A stretch of 64,000 bases of DNA from an uncultured Lachnospiraceae bacterium (GTDB lineage: Bacteria; Bacillota; Clostridia; Lachnospirales; Lachnospiraceae), in the NCBI GenBank assembly GCA_905197485.1, contig CAJJYZ010000005.1:12407-76406 (forward strand), read 5' to 3'. A model generated the notes under the pieces. It searched no databases, had not been told where the DNA came from, and saw only the letters and a list, made by a program, of their open reading frames with translations. Positions 24,758-31,904 of the stretch are shown here, piece by piece; the stretch's first letter is position 1, and each line of letters opens with the position of its first letter. Both the position numbers and the translations under genes were made by a program.

Positions 24758-26680
24758 ATGGCAGACAAGAAAAAATTCTATATGACAACAGCGATTGCCT
24801 ATACATCAGGCAAACCGCACATTGGTAACACTTATGAATTCGTACTTGCAGATGCGATTGCAAGATACAAAAGAAGTCAGGGATACGACGTATTTTTCCA
24901 GACAGGAACAGATGAGCATGGACAGAAAATCGAGTTGAAGGCTGCAGAAGCAGGCGTTTCCCCAAAAGAGTTCGTGGATGATGTGGCAGCACAGGTAAAA
25001 GAAATCGCAGATTTGATGAATACTTCCTATGACAAATTCATCCGTACAACAGATGATTATCATGAGAAACAAGTACAGAAAATCTTCAAGAAACTGTACG
25101 AGCAGGGAGACATTTATAAGGGACATTACGAAGGAATGTACTGTACACCTTGCGAGTCCTTCTTTACAGAATCCCAGCTTGTAGATGGAAAATGTCCGGA
25201 CTGTGGACGCGAAGTGCAGCCGGCTAAGGAAGAGGCGTATTTCTTCAAGATGAGTAAATATGCGGACAGATTGATTGAACATATCAATACACACCCGGAA
25301 TTTATTCAGCCGGTATCCAGAAAAAATGAGATGATGAACAACTTCTTACTTCCTGGACTCCAGGACCTTTGCGTATCCAGAACTTCCTTTAAATGGGGAA
25401 TTCCGGTAGATTTTGACCCGAAACATGTTGTATACGTATGGTTAGATGCGCTTACAAACTACATCACAGGTATTGGTTATGATTGTGACGGAGAAAGCAC
25501 AGAGCAGTTCAAGAAAGACTGGCCGGCAGACTTACACTTAATCGGAAAAGACATTATCCGTTTCCATACGATTTACTGGCCGATTTTCCTCATGGCTTTA
25601 GACCTTCCGCTTCCGAAACAGATTTTCGGACATCCATGGTTACTGCAGGGCGATGGAAAGATGAGCAAGTCAAAAGGAAACGTAATCTATGCAGATGAAT
25701 TGGTAGATTTCTTTGGTGTAGATGCAGTACGTTATTTTGTGCTTCATGAGATGCCGTTTGAGAACGATGGTGTTATTACATGGGAACTCATGGTAGAGCG
25801 CCTTAACTCTGACCTTGCAAATACACTTGGAAACCTTGTAAACAGAACGATTTCCATGACAAACAAATATTTCGGCGGAGTAGTAACAGATAAAGGAGTA
25901 ACTCTGGACGAAGAAAATGCTGCTATTGACGCTGACTTAAAAGCATTTGTGGCAAAGACACCGGGAATCGTAGAAGAAAAAATGGAAAATCTTCGAGTGG
26001 CAGATGCAATTACAGAGATTTTCAACCTGTTTAAACGTTGTAACAAATATATTGACGAGACAATGCCTTGGGCGTTAGCGAAGGAAGAAGATAAAAAAGA
26101 CCGTCTTGAGACAGTCTTATATAACCTCATCGAAAGTATCAAAAAAGGTGCAGAGGCAATCGCTCCATTTATGCCGGAGACAGCAGAGAAGATTTTTGCA
26201 CAGCTTGGTGATGGTAAGGTAACAGACAAGCCGGAAATTCTCTTCCAGAGATTAGACCTTGAAGAAGTGATGAAAAAAGTAGAAGAACTTCATCCGCCGG
26301 TTGTGGAGGAAGAAGAAAAAGATGATGCTCCGGTTATCGACATCGAGCCAAAGGAAGAAATTACATTTGAAGACTTCGGAAAGATGCAGTTCCAGGTAGG
26401 AGAAATTATCGCCTGTGAAGAAGTGAAAAAATCTAAGAAATTACTTTGCTCTCAGGTAAAAGTTGGAAGCCAGGTAAAACAGATTGTATCAGGAATCAAA
26501 GCACACTACACAGCAGAAGAGATGGTTGGTAAGAAAGTTATGGTTCTTGTAAACTTAAAACCTGCAAAATTAGCAGGTGTATTATCTGAAGGTATGCTGC
26601 TCTGTGCGGAAGATGCAGATGGAAATCTTGCGCTTATGACACCGGAGAAGGATATGCCTGCAGGAGCGGAGATTTGTTAA
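24758..26680 (+). CDS. metG: Methionyl-tRNA synthetase
   Basis: Charges tRNA-Met for initiation and elongation. The class I signature appears as PHIGNTYEF near residue 19 and KMSKSKGN near residue 300. Zinc-binding cysteines lie in CTPCESFF and CPDCG. The C-terminal 105 residues (FEDFGKMQFQVGEI onward) form the dimerising tRNA-binding domain found in many bacterial enzymes. The total of 640 residues is typical. AAGGAGAG precedes the ATG. Expression is governed by the upstream T-box. Confidence 0.97.
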   Translation: MADKKKFYMTTAIAYTSGKPHIGNTYEFVLADAIARYKRSQGYDVFFQTGTDEHGQKIELKAAEAGVSPKEFVDDVAAQVKEIADLMNTSYDKFIRTTDDYHEKQVQKIFKKLYEQGDIYKGHYEGMYCTPCESFFTESQLVDGKCPDCGREVQPAKEEAYFFKMSKYADRLIEHINTHPEFIQPVSRKNEMMNNFLLPGLQDLCVSRTSFKWGIPVDFDPKHVVYVWLDALTNYITGIGYDCDGESTEQFKKDWPADLHLIGKDIIRFHTIYWPIFLMALDLPLPKQIFGHPWLLQGDGKMSKSKGNVIYADELVDFFGVDAVRYFVLHEMPFENDGVITWELMVERLNSDLANTLGNLVNRTISMTNKYFGGVVTDKGVTLDEENAAIDADLKAFVAKTPGIVEEKMENLRVADAITEIFNLFKRCNKYIDETMPWALAKEEDKKDRLETVLYNLIESIKKGAEAIAPFMPETAEKIFAQLGDGKVTDKPEILFQRLDLEEVMKKVEELHPPVVEEEEKDDAPVIDIEPKEEITFEDFGKMQFQVGEIIACEEVKKSKKLLCSQVKVGSQVKQIVSGIKAHYTAEEMVGKKVMVLVNLKPAKLAGVLSEGMLLCAEDADGNLALMTPEKDMPAGAEIC

Positions 26681-26681
26681 T

Positions 26682-27446
26682 ATGATATTTGATACACACG
26701 CACATTATGATGATGAGCAGTTTAACGAAGACCGGGAAGAATTACTCACGAGTATGCAGGAGAATGGAATCGGTACGATTGTAAATGTGGGTGCAAGTCT
26801 GCGGGGATGTAAAGACTCCGTAGAACTTGCAGGAAAATACCCGTTCGTGTATGCTGCGGTCGGCGTACATCCGGACCATACCGGAGACTTGAATGAAGAA
26901 ACTTTTTTGTGGTTGAAGCAACAGTCTGACAATGAAAAAGTTGTGGCAGTTGGAGAAATTGGTTTGGATTATTACTGGGATAACGAATCCCATGACGTGC
27001 AGAAGAGATGGTTTATCGAACAACTGAAGTTGGCGCGGGAGAAAGGTTTACCGGTCATCATTCATAGTCGGGAAGCGGCGGCAGATACGCTGGAGATTAT
27101 GAAAGAACACGCACGAGGACTTTCCGGAATTATTCATTGCTTCTCCTATTCCAAAGAGATGGCGGCTGAATATGTGAAGATGGGATTCTATATTGGAATC
27201 GGTGGTGTTGTCACATTTAAGAATGCCAAGAAAGTAAAAGAGGTTGTGGAAGAAATTCCTTTGGAGAGGATTGTGTTGGAGACAGACTGTCCATATCTTG
27301 CACCGACACCGAATCGAGGAAAGCGTAATTCTTCTCTGAATCTGACTTATGTAGCAGAAGAGATTGCAAGAATAAAAGGAATCACAGTAGAAGAAGTTAT
27401 CGAGCAGACGGAAAAGAATGCGAGAGAAGTTTATCGGTTGAATTAA
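26682..27446 (+). CDS. tatD: TatD-family metal-dependent DNase
   Basis: A 254-residue TIM-barrel hydrolase. Metal ligands are seen in FDTHAHYDDEQF, VGEIGLDYYWD, VIIHSREA, GIIHCFSYS and the final LETDCPYLAPTP. Members act as 3'-5' DNases or deoxyribonucleases in repair. It starts 2 nt after the metG stop with its ribosome binding site inside metG, so it is co-transcribed and probably coupled. The metG-tatD order is common in Firmicutes, often followed by rnmV and rsmA; here rsmA is 5 kb away and reversed. Confidence 0.95.
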   Translation: MIFDTHAHYDDEQFNEDREELLTSMQENGIGTIVNVGASLRGCKDSVELAGKYPFVYAAVGVHPDHTGDLNEETFLWLKQQSDNEKVVAVGEIGLDYYWDNESHDVQKRWFIEQLKLAREKGLPVIIHSREAAADTLEIMKEHARGLSGIIHCFSYSKEMAAEYVKMGFYIGIGGVVTFKNAKKVKEVVEEIPLERIVLETDCPYLAPTPNRGKRNSSLNLTYVAEEIARIKGITVEEVIEQTEKNAREVYRLN

Positions 27447-27478
27447 ATACATCAATTCTATAAAGTAGACACAGCGAA

Positions 27479-27515
27479 AACCCGTTAACCACAAGGGCTA
27501 ACGGGTTTCGGGTTT
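27479..27515 (+). terminator. Terminator after tatD
   Basis: Stem AACCCGTTA / TAACGGGTT with an inner ACC/GGC extension, then a T-rich tail TCGGGTTT. Confidence 0.7.
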
Positions 27516-27525
27516 ACTTATTATC

Positions 27526-27649
27526 TAAAGGAATGAGAGTAAAGTGCGACATCCTGCCTTCAGGATGTGTTTTACTTTATGAGGGGGGCGATAGTTGTTT
27601 ATCAACTATCTTGATATTAGTATATAAGAGAAATATGTCTAAACTATGT
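27526..27649 (+). repeat. Structured non-coding element, copy A
   Basis: About 124 bp shared with 30976-31101. Conserved blocks: TAAAGGAATGAGAGTAAAGT, GGATGTGTTTTACTTTATGA, a G run and GATAGTTG...CAACTATC. Predicted stems: AGTAAA (27538) / TTTACT (27571), CATCCTG (27550) / CAGGATG (27561), GATAGTTG (27590) / CAACTATC (27603). An ORF of 60 codons runs through it from 27533, but copy B has the frame broken by an indel, so conservation is not at the protein level. Class unknown. Confidence 0.75.
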
Positions 27650-27664
27650 TTTCAAAATAAAAGA

Positions 27665-27695
27665 AAACGAAAAATTCTTAAGTACGTCTTAAGAA
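27665..27695 (-). terminator. Terminator of the TRIC-channel gene
   Basis: On the minus strand: TTCTTAAG / CTTAAGAA (8 bp, 5-nt loop) followed by TTTTTCGTTTTC. Confidence 0.7.
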
Positions 27696-27709
27696 AATCA
27701 AAACTTCCC

Positions 27710-28357
27710 TTATGAAATCTGTCCATGCGGTAGATTCCAGTCATAGTGTCTTGATAAGACGCGGATAATAATCACGACAGAAGCGCTGACGATAATTCCG
27801 ATATTTGGAATTTTTAAGTGCATGGAACATACATACAGCAGAGCTCCGATAAGAGAAGCACACGCATAAATATGTTCTTTTAGTATGGATGGAATCTCGC
27901 ATACCATCATGTCGCGGAGAAGACCACCACCGACTCCGGTTATAACACCGAGGAAAATCGTCAGGAAAATGTAATGGCTGTAGGAAGAGGCGATTGCTGC
28001 ATTTACACCAACTACGGTAAAGGCGCCAAGACCAATCGCATCCAACAGATTCATCACAACATCATAATGCTTTGTCTGGATGAAAGTTTTCGCCAATTTT
28101 TTGGACTGTACGATAAAAAACATAAAGATAGCTGCAACAACTGCCACGCAGACATAAACAGGATTTCTGAAAAGTTCAGGAGGATTATTGCCAATCAGAA
28201 TATCACGAAACATTCCGCCTCCTACAGCGGTGATAACACCGAGTACGATGACACCGAGAAAGTCCAGTTTCTTTCGGATTGCGACCATCGCTCCGGAGCA
28301 GGAAAATGCAATGGTGCCTAAGATTTCCATAATAAAAAATAAAGTTGTATTTGTCAT
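27710..28357 (-). CDS. TRIC-type membrane channel protein (YadS/YicG-like, UPF0126)
   Basis: A 215-residue protein with about seven membrane helices and two repeats of the family motif: GVIVLGVITAVGGGMFRD and FLGVITGVGGGLLRDMM. Bacterial homologues of trimeric intracellular cation channels conduct monovalent cations; some may carry glycine. The true substrate here is unknown. GAGG precedes the ATG. It lies 29 nt downstream of the XRE regulator gene and probably shares its transcript. Confidence 0.9.
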   Translation of the reverse strand: MTNTTLFFIMEILGTIAFSCSGAMVAIRKKLDFLGVIVLGVITAVGGGMFRDILIGNNPPELFRNPVYVCVAVVAAIFMFFIVQSKKLAKTFIQTKHYDVVMNLLDAIGLGAFTVVGVNAAIASSYSHYIFLTIFLGVITGVGGGLLRDMMVCEIPSILKEHIYACASLIGALLYVCSMHLKIPNIGIIVSASVVIIIRVLSRHYDWNLPHGQIS

Positions 28358-28386
28358 AGTTGTACCTCATTCTAAGTTTTTTTACG

Positions 28387-28701
28387 TTATTTGTTATATT
28401 CCGATTTGATAAAAGCTGCGAAAGCTTTGATTCTGTCGAGTTGTTCTTTCGTGTACTCTGTTTTATCGAACTGTAAAGTGAGAGTAGCCGAACTAGTAGA
28501 AGTATGGTTATCAACAAGATAATCGATTGAGCAATCGAAGTATGAAGACAGTTTCCTCAGAGTGGATAGCTTCACATTGTCTGTGCCTTTTGCGTAAAAT
28601 CCTGCGATTGTTGTATAGGGAATCCCGGATTCTTTTGCCAGAGTCGATTTGTTGATTCCCTTTTCAGTCATCAGATTATCTAAGTTATTAGTAAAAGACA
28701 T
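28387..28701 (-). CDS. XRE-family helix-turn-helix regulator
   Basis: A 104-residue protein. The HTH covers about residues 5-60 (LDNLMTEKGINKSTLAKESG, TIAGFYAKGTDNVKLSTLRK, FDCSIDYLV). The C-terminal 40 residues are short and helical. AGGAGG (minus strand) lies 8 nt ahead of the ATG. Between it and the PBECR-like nuclease gene is a promoter-driven structured RNA. It may regulate itself, the nuclease or the TRIC gene; it could also be an antitoxin, which is conjecture. Confidence 0.88.
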   Translation of the reverse strand: MSFTNNLDNLMTEKGINKSTLAKESGIPYTTIAGFYAKGTDNVKLSTLRKLSSYFDCSIDYLVDNHTSTSSATLTLQFDKTEYTKEQLDRIKAFAAFIKSEYNK

Positions 28702-28733
28702 AGTTTTGGCCTCCTATAGATTGTTAAATAGAT

Positions 28734-28759
28734 AAGACCCCGTATTCCTACGAGGTCTT
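28734..28759 (-). terminator. Terminator or attenuator ahead of the XRE gene
   Basis: Eleven-base-pair stem with a 4-nt loop (AAGACCTCGTA / TACGGGGTCTT on the minus strand). The one non-canonical pair is U-G on the minus strand but C-A on the plus strand, so the minus-strand RNA is favoured. The tail ATCTATTTAAC is only moderately U-rich, so partial read-through into the XRE gene is likely. Confidence 0.6.
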
Positions 28760-28763
28760 TTAT

Positions 28764-28844
28764 TTGAATGAAATAGGTGGGGTGACAATCCCACATCTCC
28801 AACTAGGGCGACAGCCGCCTGTTCTGTCCTCTGCTTTCATTCAA
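28764..28844 (-). ncRNA. Structured leader or small RNA upstream of the XRE gene
   Basis: An 81-nt domain closed by a perfect 10-bp stem (TTGAATGAAA at 28764-28773, TTTCATTCAA at 28835-28844). Internal helices include GTGGG / CCCAC and AGGCG / CGCCCT. A near-consensus minus-strand promoter starts the transcript about 17 nt before this domain, and a hairpin ends it at 28734, giving an RNA of about 125 nt. It does not match any riboswitch class that I can recall. Confidence 0.6.
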
Positions 28845-28867
28845 TATACTCTATATTTTACAACCTC

Positions 28868-28895
28868 ATTATACAATATACTGTTTAGTTGTCAA
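28868..28895 (-). promoter_or_regulatory. Strong promoter of the structured RNA and XRE gene
   Basis: On the minus strand: TTGACA, 16-bp spacer, TATAAT, both boxes perfect. The -35 box lies in the last codons of the PBECR-like gene. Confidence 0.8.
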
Positions 28896-29259
28896 GTTTT
28901 TTTAATGTTCCTTTTTCAATATAACGTTTTGCATTACATGTGCTCAATAAGTGTAGGGTTTTTACATAGCAAGTTCCATAGGGATTAACTTTAACTGCTA
29001 CACGAATATATTCGCCACACACTTCATATAGGCGAATAAAAAGAACCGAAGAATCATGAGGATTCTTTCCTATATAATCTGGTGTATTTATAATTTCTTC
29101 AATGTCACCAAAATATTTTTCGTATTCGTAAGGATGACGCGACTTTATATGAGCTATATTAGATTTTCCAATATAGATTGGAGTTCCGATAGGGATATCT
29201 AAGTCTAATAATTGGATTACATTAGACGAAAATTCTCCAATTTGTTCTTTTAACATCAT
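28885..29259 (-). CDS. PBECR-family (phage Barnase-EndoU-ColicinE5/D-RelE) nuclease-like protein
   Basis: A 124-residue protein. IYIGKSNIAHIKSRHPYEYE and the later VLFIRLYEVCGEYIRVAVKV followed by the TLHLLSTCNAKRYI strand fit the PBECR2/3 group of BECR-fold RNases. The likely catalytic histidine is in IKSRHP. Such domains are usually toxin or phage-effector modules; activity is inferred. It has its own promoter and is followed by the structured RNA and an XRE gene. Base composition is AT-rich and the surrounding genes are decayed, suggesting horizontal origin. Confidence 0.68.
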   Translation of the reverse strand: MMLKEQIGEFSSNVIQLLDLDIPIGTPIYIGKSNIAHIKSRHPYEYEKYFGDIEEIINTPDYIGKNPHDSSVLFIRLYEVCGEYIRVAVKVNPYGTCYVKTLHLLSTCNAKRYIEKGTLKKLDN

Positions 29260-29294
29260 CGATACGTCACCTCTTATCTTTTGTTGTTAATCTT

Positions 29295-29322
29295 ATTATA
29301 CACATAAAATAAACTTTGTAAA
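29295..29322 (-). promoter_or_regulatory. Promoter of the PBECR-like gene
   Basis: On the minus strand: TTTACA, 16-bp spacer, TATAAT, 36 nt before the ATG; GAGGTGAC is the ribosome binding site. Confidence 0.65.
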
Positions 29323-29345
29323 GTAAAAATATACCTTATAGAGTA

Positions 29346-29488
29346 ATTCGCATCGAAATAGCAGATATATATTATTTTTATTCTATTGGAGGGAGAGTCT
29401 ATGTAGATGAGCATGCAGTTGTTTGAGAAGTTTATGAGGAGACTGGGGAGAGAATATGAGATTGAGCGATTGGCAGTGAACATATTGT
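29346..29488 (+). pseudogene. Nudix hydrolase remnant
   Basis: The plus strand encodes IEIADIYYFYSIGGRVYVDE from 29352, then HAVV, a TGA stop at 29424, and EVYEETG, which together form a Nudix box (G...E...REV.EETG pattern). A frameshift after ETG moves to another frame reading EYEIERLAV, the next conserved segment of this family. Both ends of the gene are missing. It is a dead fragment of about 45 codons. Confidence 0.68.
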
Positions 29489-29518
29489 GACAAGAGAAGA
29501 TGAATATGTGTAAAAGCT

Positions 29519-29552
29519 AAACAGCACCTAAAAATGTAAGGTGCTGTTTTGA
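29519..29552. terminator. Hairpin terminator between Nudix and merR remnants
   Basis: Perfect 11-bp stem AAACAGCACCT / AGGTGCTGTTT with a 9-nt loop, T-rich on both sides. It probably once ended the merR-like gene on the minus strand. Confidence 0.7.
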
Positions 29553-29571
29553 GATATAAGTATTTGAAGAC

Positions 29572-29784
29572 TTATGTATTTAAACTTCGATAAGCTTCCC
29601 GTATCTCTTCCGGCAAATCTTCTGGATTCAAGTCTTGAAGACGGTCTTCATTCCCATCCTTGATTGCCTGTTCATAGTACCAACATTTATATTTCAGGAT
29701 GTCGAGCGTATGATTCAGCCGCTTAATTTCATGTTCCACGTTTTGCTTTTGCTTCAAGAACAGGTCATGGCGTTTCTCATAAGT
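29572..29784 (-). pseudogene. MerR-family regulator, C-terminal remnant
   Basis: About 70 residues (YEKRHDLFLKQKQNVEHEI, LDILKYKCWYYEQAIKDG, ending LPEEIREAYRSL) match the dimerisation helix and effector tail of MerR-type regulators whose typical motif is LKYKCWYY. The helix-turn-helix domain is absent. Upstream of 29784 the reading frame runs antisense into the dehydrogenase gene. An open frame continues to an ATG at 29820, but those 12 residues are not MerR-like. Confidence 0.78.
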
Positions 29785-30880
29785 GGAACTGCCAAAATAC
29801 GGAGAAAATGTGGTGCTCATTTACGGAGGCGGTTCCGTTAAGGAAAACGGAATCTATGATGCGGTGATAGATTTGCTGAAGAAAAATGGGAAGAATGTAG
29901 CGGAGATTTCAGGGGTTATGCCGAATCCGACGTTGGAAAAATTATATGAGGGAATTGAAATTGCAAGAAATCACAAGGCAGATTTACTTCTTGCTGTAGG
30001 AGGAGGCTCGGTATGTGATTACTCGAAAGCATTATCTGTATCGGTACATTGTGAGGAAGACCCTTGGGAGAAATATTACCTCCGTTTTGAAGAGCCGGAT
30101 TGCGATTGTATTCCGGTAGGATGCGTGCTTACTATGGTGGGAACCGGTTCGGAGATGAATGCAGGCGCAGTAATCACGAATCAGGAGACAAAGCAGAAAA
30201 TAGGTCATGTATTTGCAAGCGAGGATATTATGCCGAAGTTTTCTATTTTGAATCCACGCTATACAATGACGCTGCCACGTTACCAGATGGTTGCCGGAAT
30301 CTATGATATTTTTAATCATATTTGTGAACAGTATTTTTCGGGAAAAGATGATACTACGAGTGATTATATCAGCGAAGGATTGATGAAATCCTTGATTCAT
30401 TCCAGCCGTATTGCGATTCAGAATCCGCAGGATTACGAGGCGCGGAGCAACATCATGTGGACGGCGACATGGGCGCTTAACACTCTTGTGGCAAAAGGAA
30501 AATCGACTGACTGGATGGTGCATATGTTGGGGCAGTCCGTTGGAGGACACACAAACGCAACCCATGGTATGACGCTGGCTGCAGTTTCGCTTCCGTATTA
30601 TCGTTATATTATGGAGGCAGGACTTGCCAAGTTTAAGCGGTTCGCAGTAAATGTGTGGAACGTGGACACAGCAGGAAAGAGCGATTCACAGATTGCAGAA
30701 GAAGGTTTGCAGGCTATGGAAAGCTGGATGAAAGAACTTGGTCTTGTTATGAATATTACAGAGCTGGGAGCAGATGAGGATATGGTGGAAGCGATTGCTG
30801 ATACCACATTAACGATGGACGGCGGATACCGGATTTTAAATCGGGAAGATATCGTAAAGATTTTGAAGGATAGTTTATAA
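29783..30880 (+). CDS. Iron-containing alcohol dehydrogenase, N-terminally truncated
   Basis: A group III Fe-dependent alcohol dehydrogenase. VLIYGGGSVKENGIYD and LLAVGGGSVCDYSKA form the NAD(P) and substrate region, and VGTGSEMNAGAVI is the family core. Metal ligands lie in the NHICEQYF and GGHTNATHGMTLAAVS blocks. The first 25 or so residues usual for the family (NPT..FGKG) are missing; the frame begins at a GTG with no ribosome binding site, exactly where the merR fragment ends. Probably silent or poorly expressed. Confidence 0.82.
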   Translation: MELPKYGENVVLIYGGGSVKENGIYDAVIDLLKKNGKNVAEISGVMPNPTLEKLYEGIEIARNHKADLLLAVGGGSVCDYSKALSVSVHCEEDPWEKYYLRFEEPDCDCIPVGCVLTMVGTGSEMNAGAVITNQETKQKIGHVFASEDIMPKFSILNPRYTMTLPRYQMVAGIYDIFNHICEQYFSGKDDTTSDYISEGLMKSLIHSSRIAIQNPQDYEARSNIMWTATWALNTLVAKGKSTDWMVHMLGQSVGGHTNATHGMTLAAVSLPYYRYIMEAGLAKFKRFAVNVWNVDTAGKSDSQIAEEGLQAMESWMKELGLVMNITELGADEDMVEAIADTTLTMDGGYRILNREDIVKILKDSL

Positions 30881-30940
30881 AATGAAAGTAACTCTCGGAA
30901 GAACTTCTCTGGGAGTTATATAAAAAAGAACATGAAAAAA

Positions 30941-30969
30941 CCTGTCAGTTCTCACTGGCAGGCTTTTCA
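30941..30969 (+). terminator. Terminator after the alcohol dehydrogenase gene
   Basis: Stem CCTGTCAGT / ACTGGCAGG (one U-G), TCTC loop, A run before and CTTTTCATT after. Confidence 0.82.
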
Positions 30970-30975
30970 TTAATT

Positions 30976-31101
30976 TAAAGGAATGAGAGTAAAGTTTGCA
31001 TCCCGTCGCAGGGATGTGTTTTACTTTATGAGGGGGGGGTGATAGTTGCTTTATCAACTATCTGACTCTTAGTATATAGGGAAAATGTGTCCAAAGTATG
31101 T
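30976..31101 (+). repeat. Structured non-coding element, copy B
   Basis: Second copy of the element at 27526. The outer stem AGTAAA (30988) / TTTACT (31020) and the distal stem GATAGTTG (31041) / CAACTATC (31055) are unchanged. The middle stem is CATCCC (30999) / GGGATG (31011), where the sixth pair is C-G instead of the T-A in copy A: a compensatory change. Loops and the G run differ in length. It sits, like copy A, between a plus-strand terminator and the end of a minus-strand gene. Confidence 0.75.
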
Positions 31102-31160
31102 GCAATATCTTAAGGAAATCGAAAAAATATTAAGAATACATAAATCGGACATAAACTTTA

Positions 31161-31844
31161 CTAAGAATTATTGGAAGGGAAGAATGGACGTAGAGCGCCG
31201 GCTACGTTGCTAATCGGCATCGTCTGCAACCAGATTCTTCCAGGTCCGGTGATAATCGTGTTGAAAACACCTTCCCCTCCGAATACCATGTTTTTAATTC
31301 CCTTTACTGCCTGTATATCAAGCTTGCAGCTAGCGGTCATGGCGGCGAGATGTCCTGTATCCACAACAATCTGCTGACCTGGCTGCAGTTCATATTCTAC
31401 AACGTGACCATCAAATTCGGCAAAAGCAATTCCGTTACCGGATACTTTTTGAAGAATAAATCCCTCGCCACCGAATAATCCGGAACCTACATTTTTATGC
31501 AAATAGATGGAAAGGTCAACTCCGGATTCTCCGGCAAGGAACGCACTTTTTTGGAAAATGATTTCGTTGCCAGGTGAGATAGGAAAGGCTTTGATAGAGC
31601 CTGGGAAGCTGGAAGCAAACGCGATGAGTCCGTTTCCACCTTGCGCGGTATAAATATTCTGGAAGATAGATTCTCCGGAAAACATTCTGCCGAAAGCTTT
31701 TCCGATTCCTCCGTTGGTTGAGGTCTCCATTTTCATATTTGGGGACATCCAGGCCATGGAGCCTTTTTCTGTAATCATTCGCTCTCCCGCTTCCAGCCGA
31801 CAAACGACAACAGGAAGCGTTTCCCCTTTAATTTCATATTGCAT
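31161..31844 (-). CDS. AIM24 family protein (TIGR00266)
   Basis: A 227-residue all-beta protein of the AIM24/TIGR00266 family. It shows the glycine-rich FGGEGFILQKVSGNG and GGEGVFNTIITGPG repeats and a WLQTMP end typical of the group. The function is unknown; mitochondrial relatives affect inner-membrane organisation. The second ATG (31844) is preferred since AAGGAG is 7 nt away, while the first (31850) is only 1 nt from it. Confidence 0.9.
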   Translation of the reverse strand: MQYEIKGETLPVVVCRLEAGERMITEKGSMAWMSPNMKMETSTNGGIGKAFGRMFSGESIFQNIYTAQGGNGLIAFASSFPGSIKAFPISPGNEIIFQKSAFLAGESGVDLSIYLHKNVGSGLFGGEGFILQKVSGNGIAFAEFDGHVVEYELQPGQQIVVDTGHLAAMTASCKLDIQAVKGIKNMVFGGEGVFNTIITGPGRIWLQTMPISNVAGALRPFFPSNNS

Positions 31845-31904
31845 ATACATTCTCCTTTCGTTGATTCCTAAGAAAATTTGATAAATGCTTTGGAAATCTT
31901 AGAT

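Noticed and set aside
27533..27715. 60-codon ORF through repeat copy A
   Set aside because: The equivalent frame in copy B is broken by a frameshift and stops after 19 codons, while stem pairing is conserved.
28764..28844. tRNA gene or known riboswitch
   Set aside because: The closing 10-bp stem and internal helices do not form a cloverleaf, there is no TTC-type T loop or CCA region, and I could match no riboswitch consensus.
27479..31101. CRISPR array
   Set aside because: The two similar intergenic elements are single, long and 3.4 kb apart; there are no regular short repeats with spacers and no cas genes.
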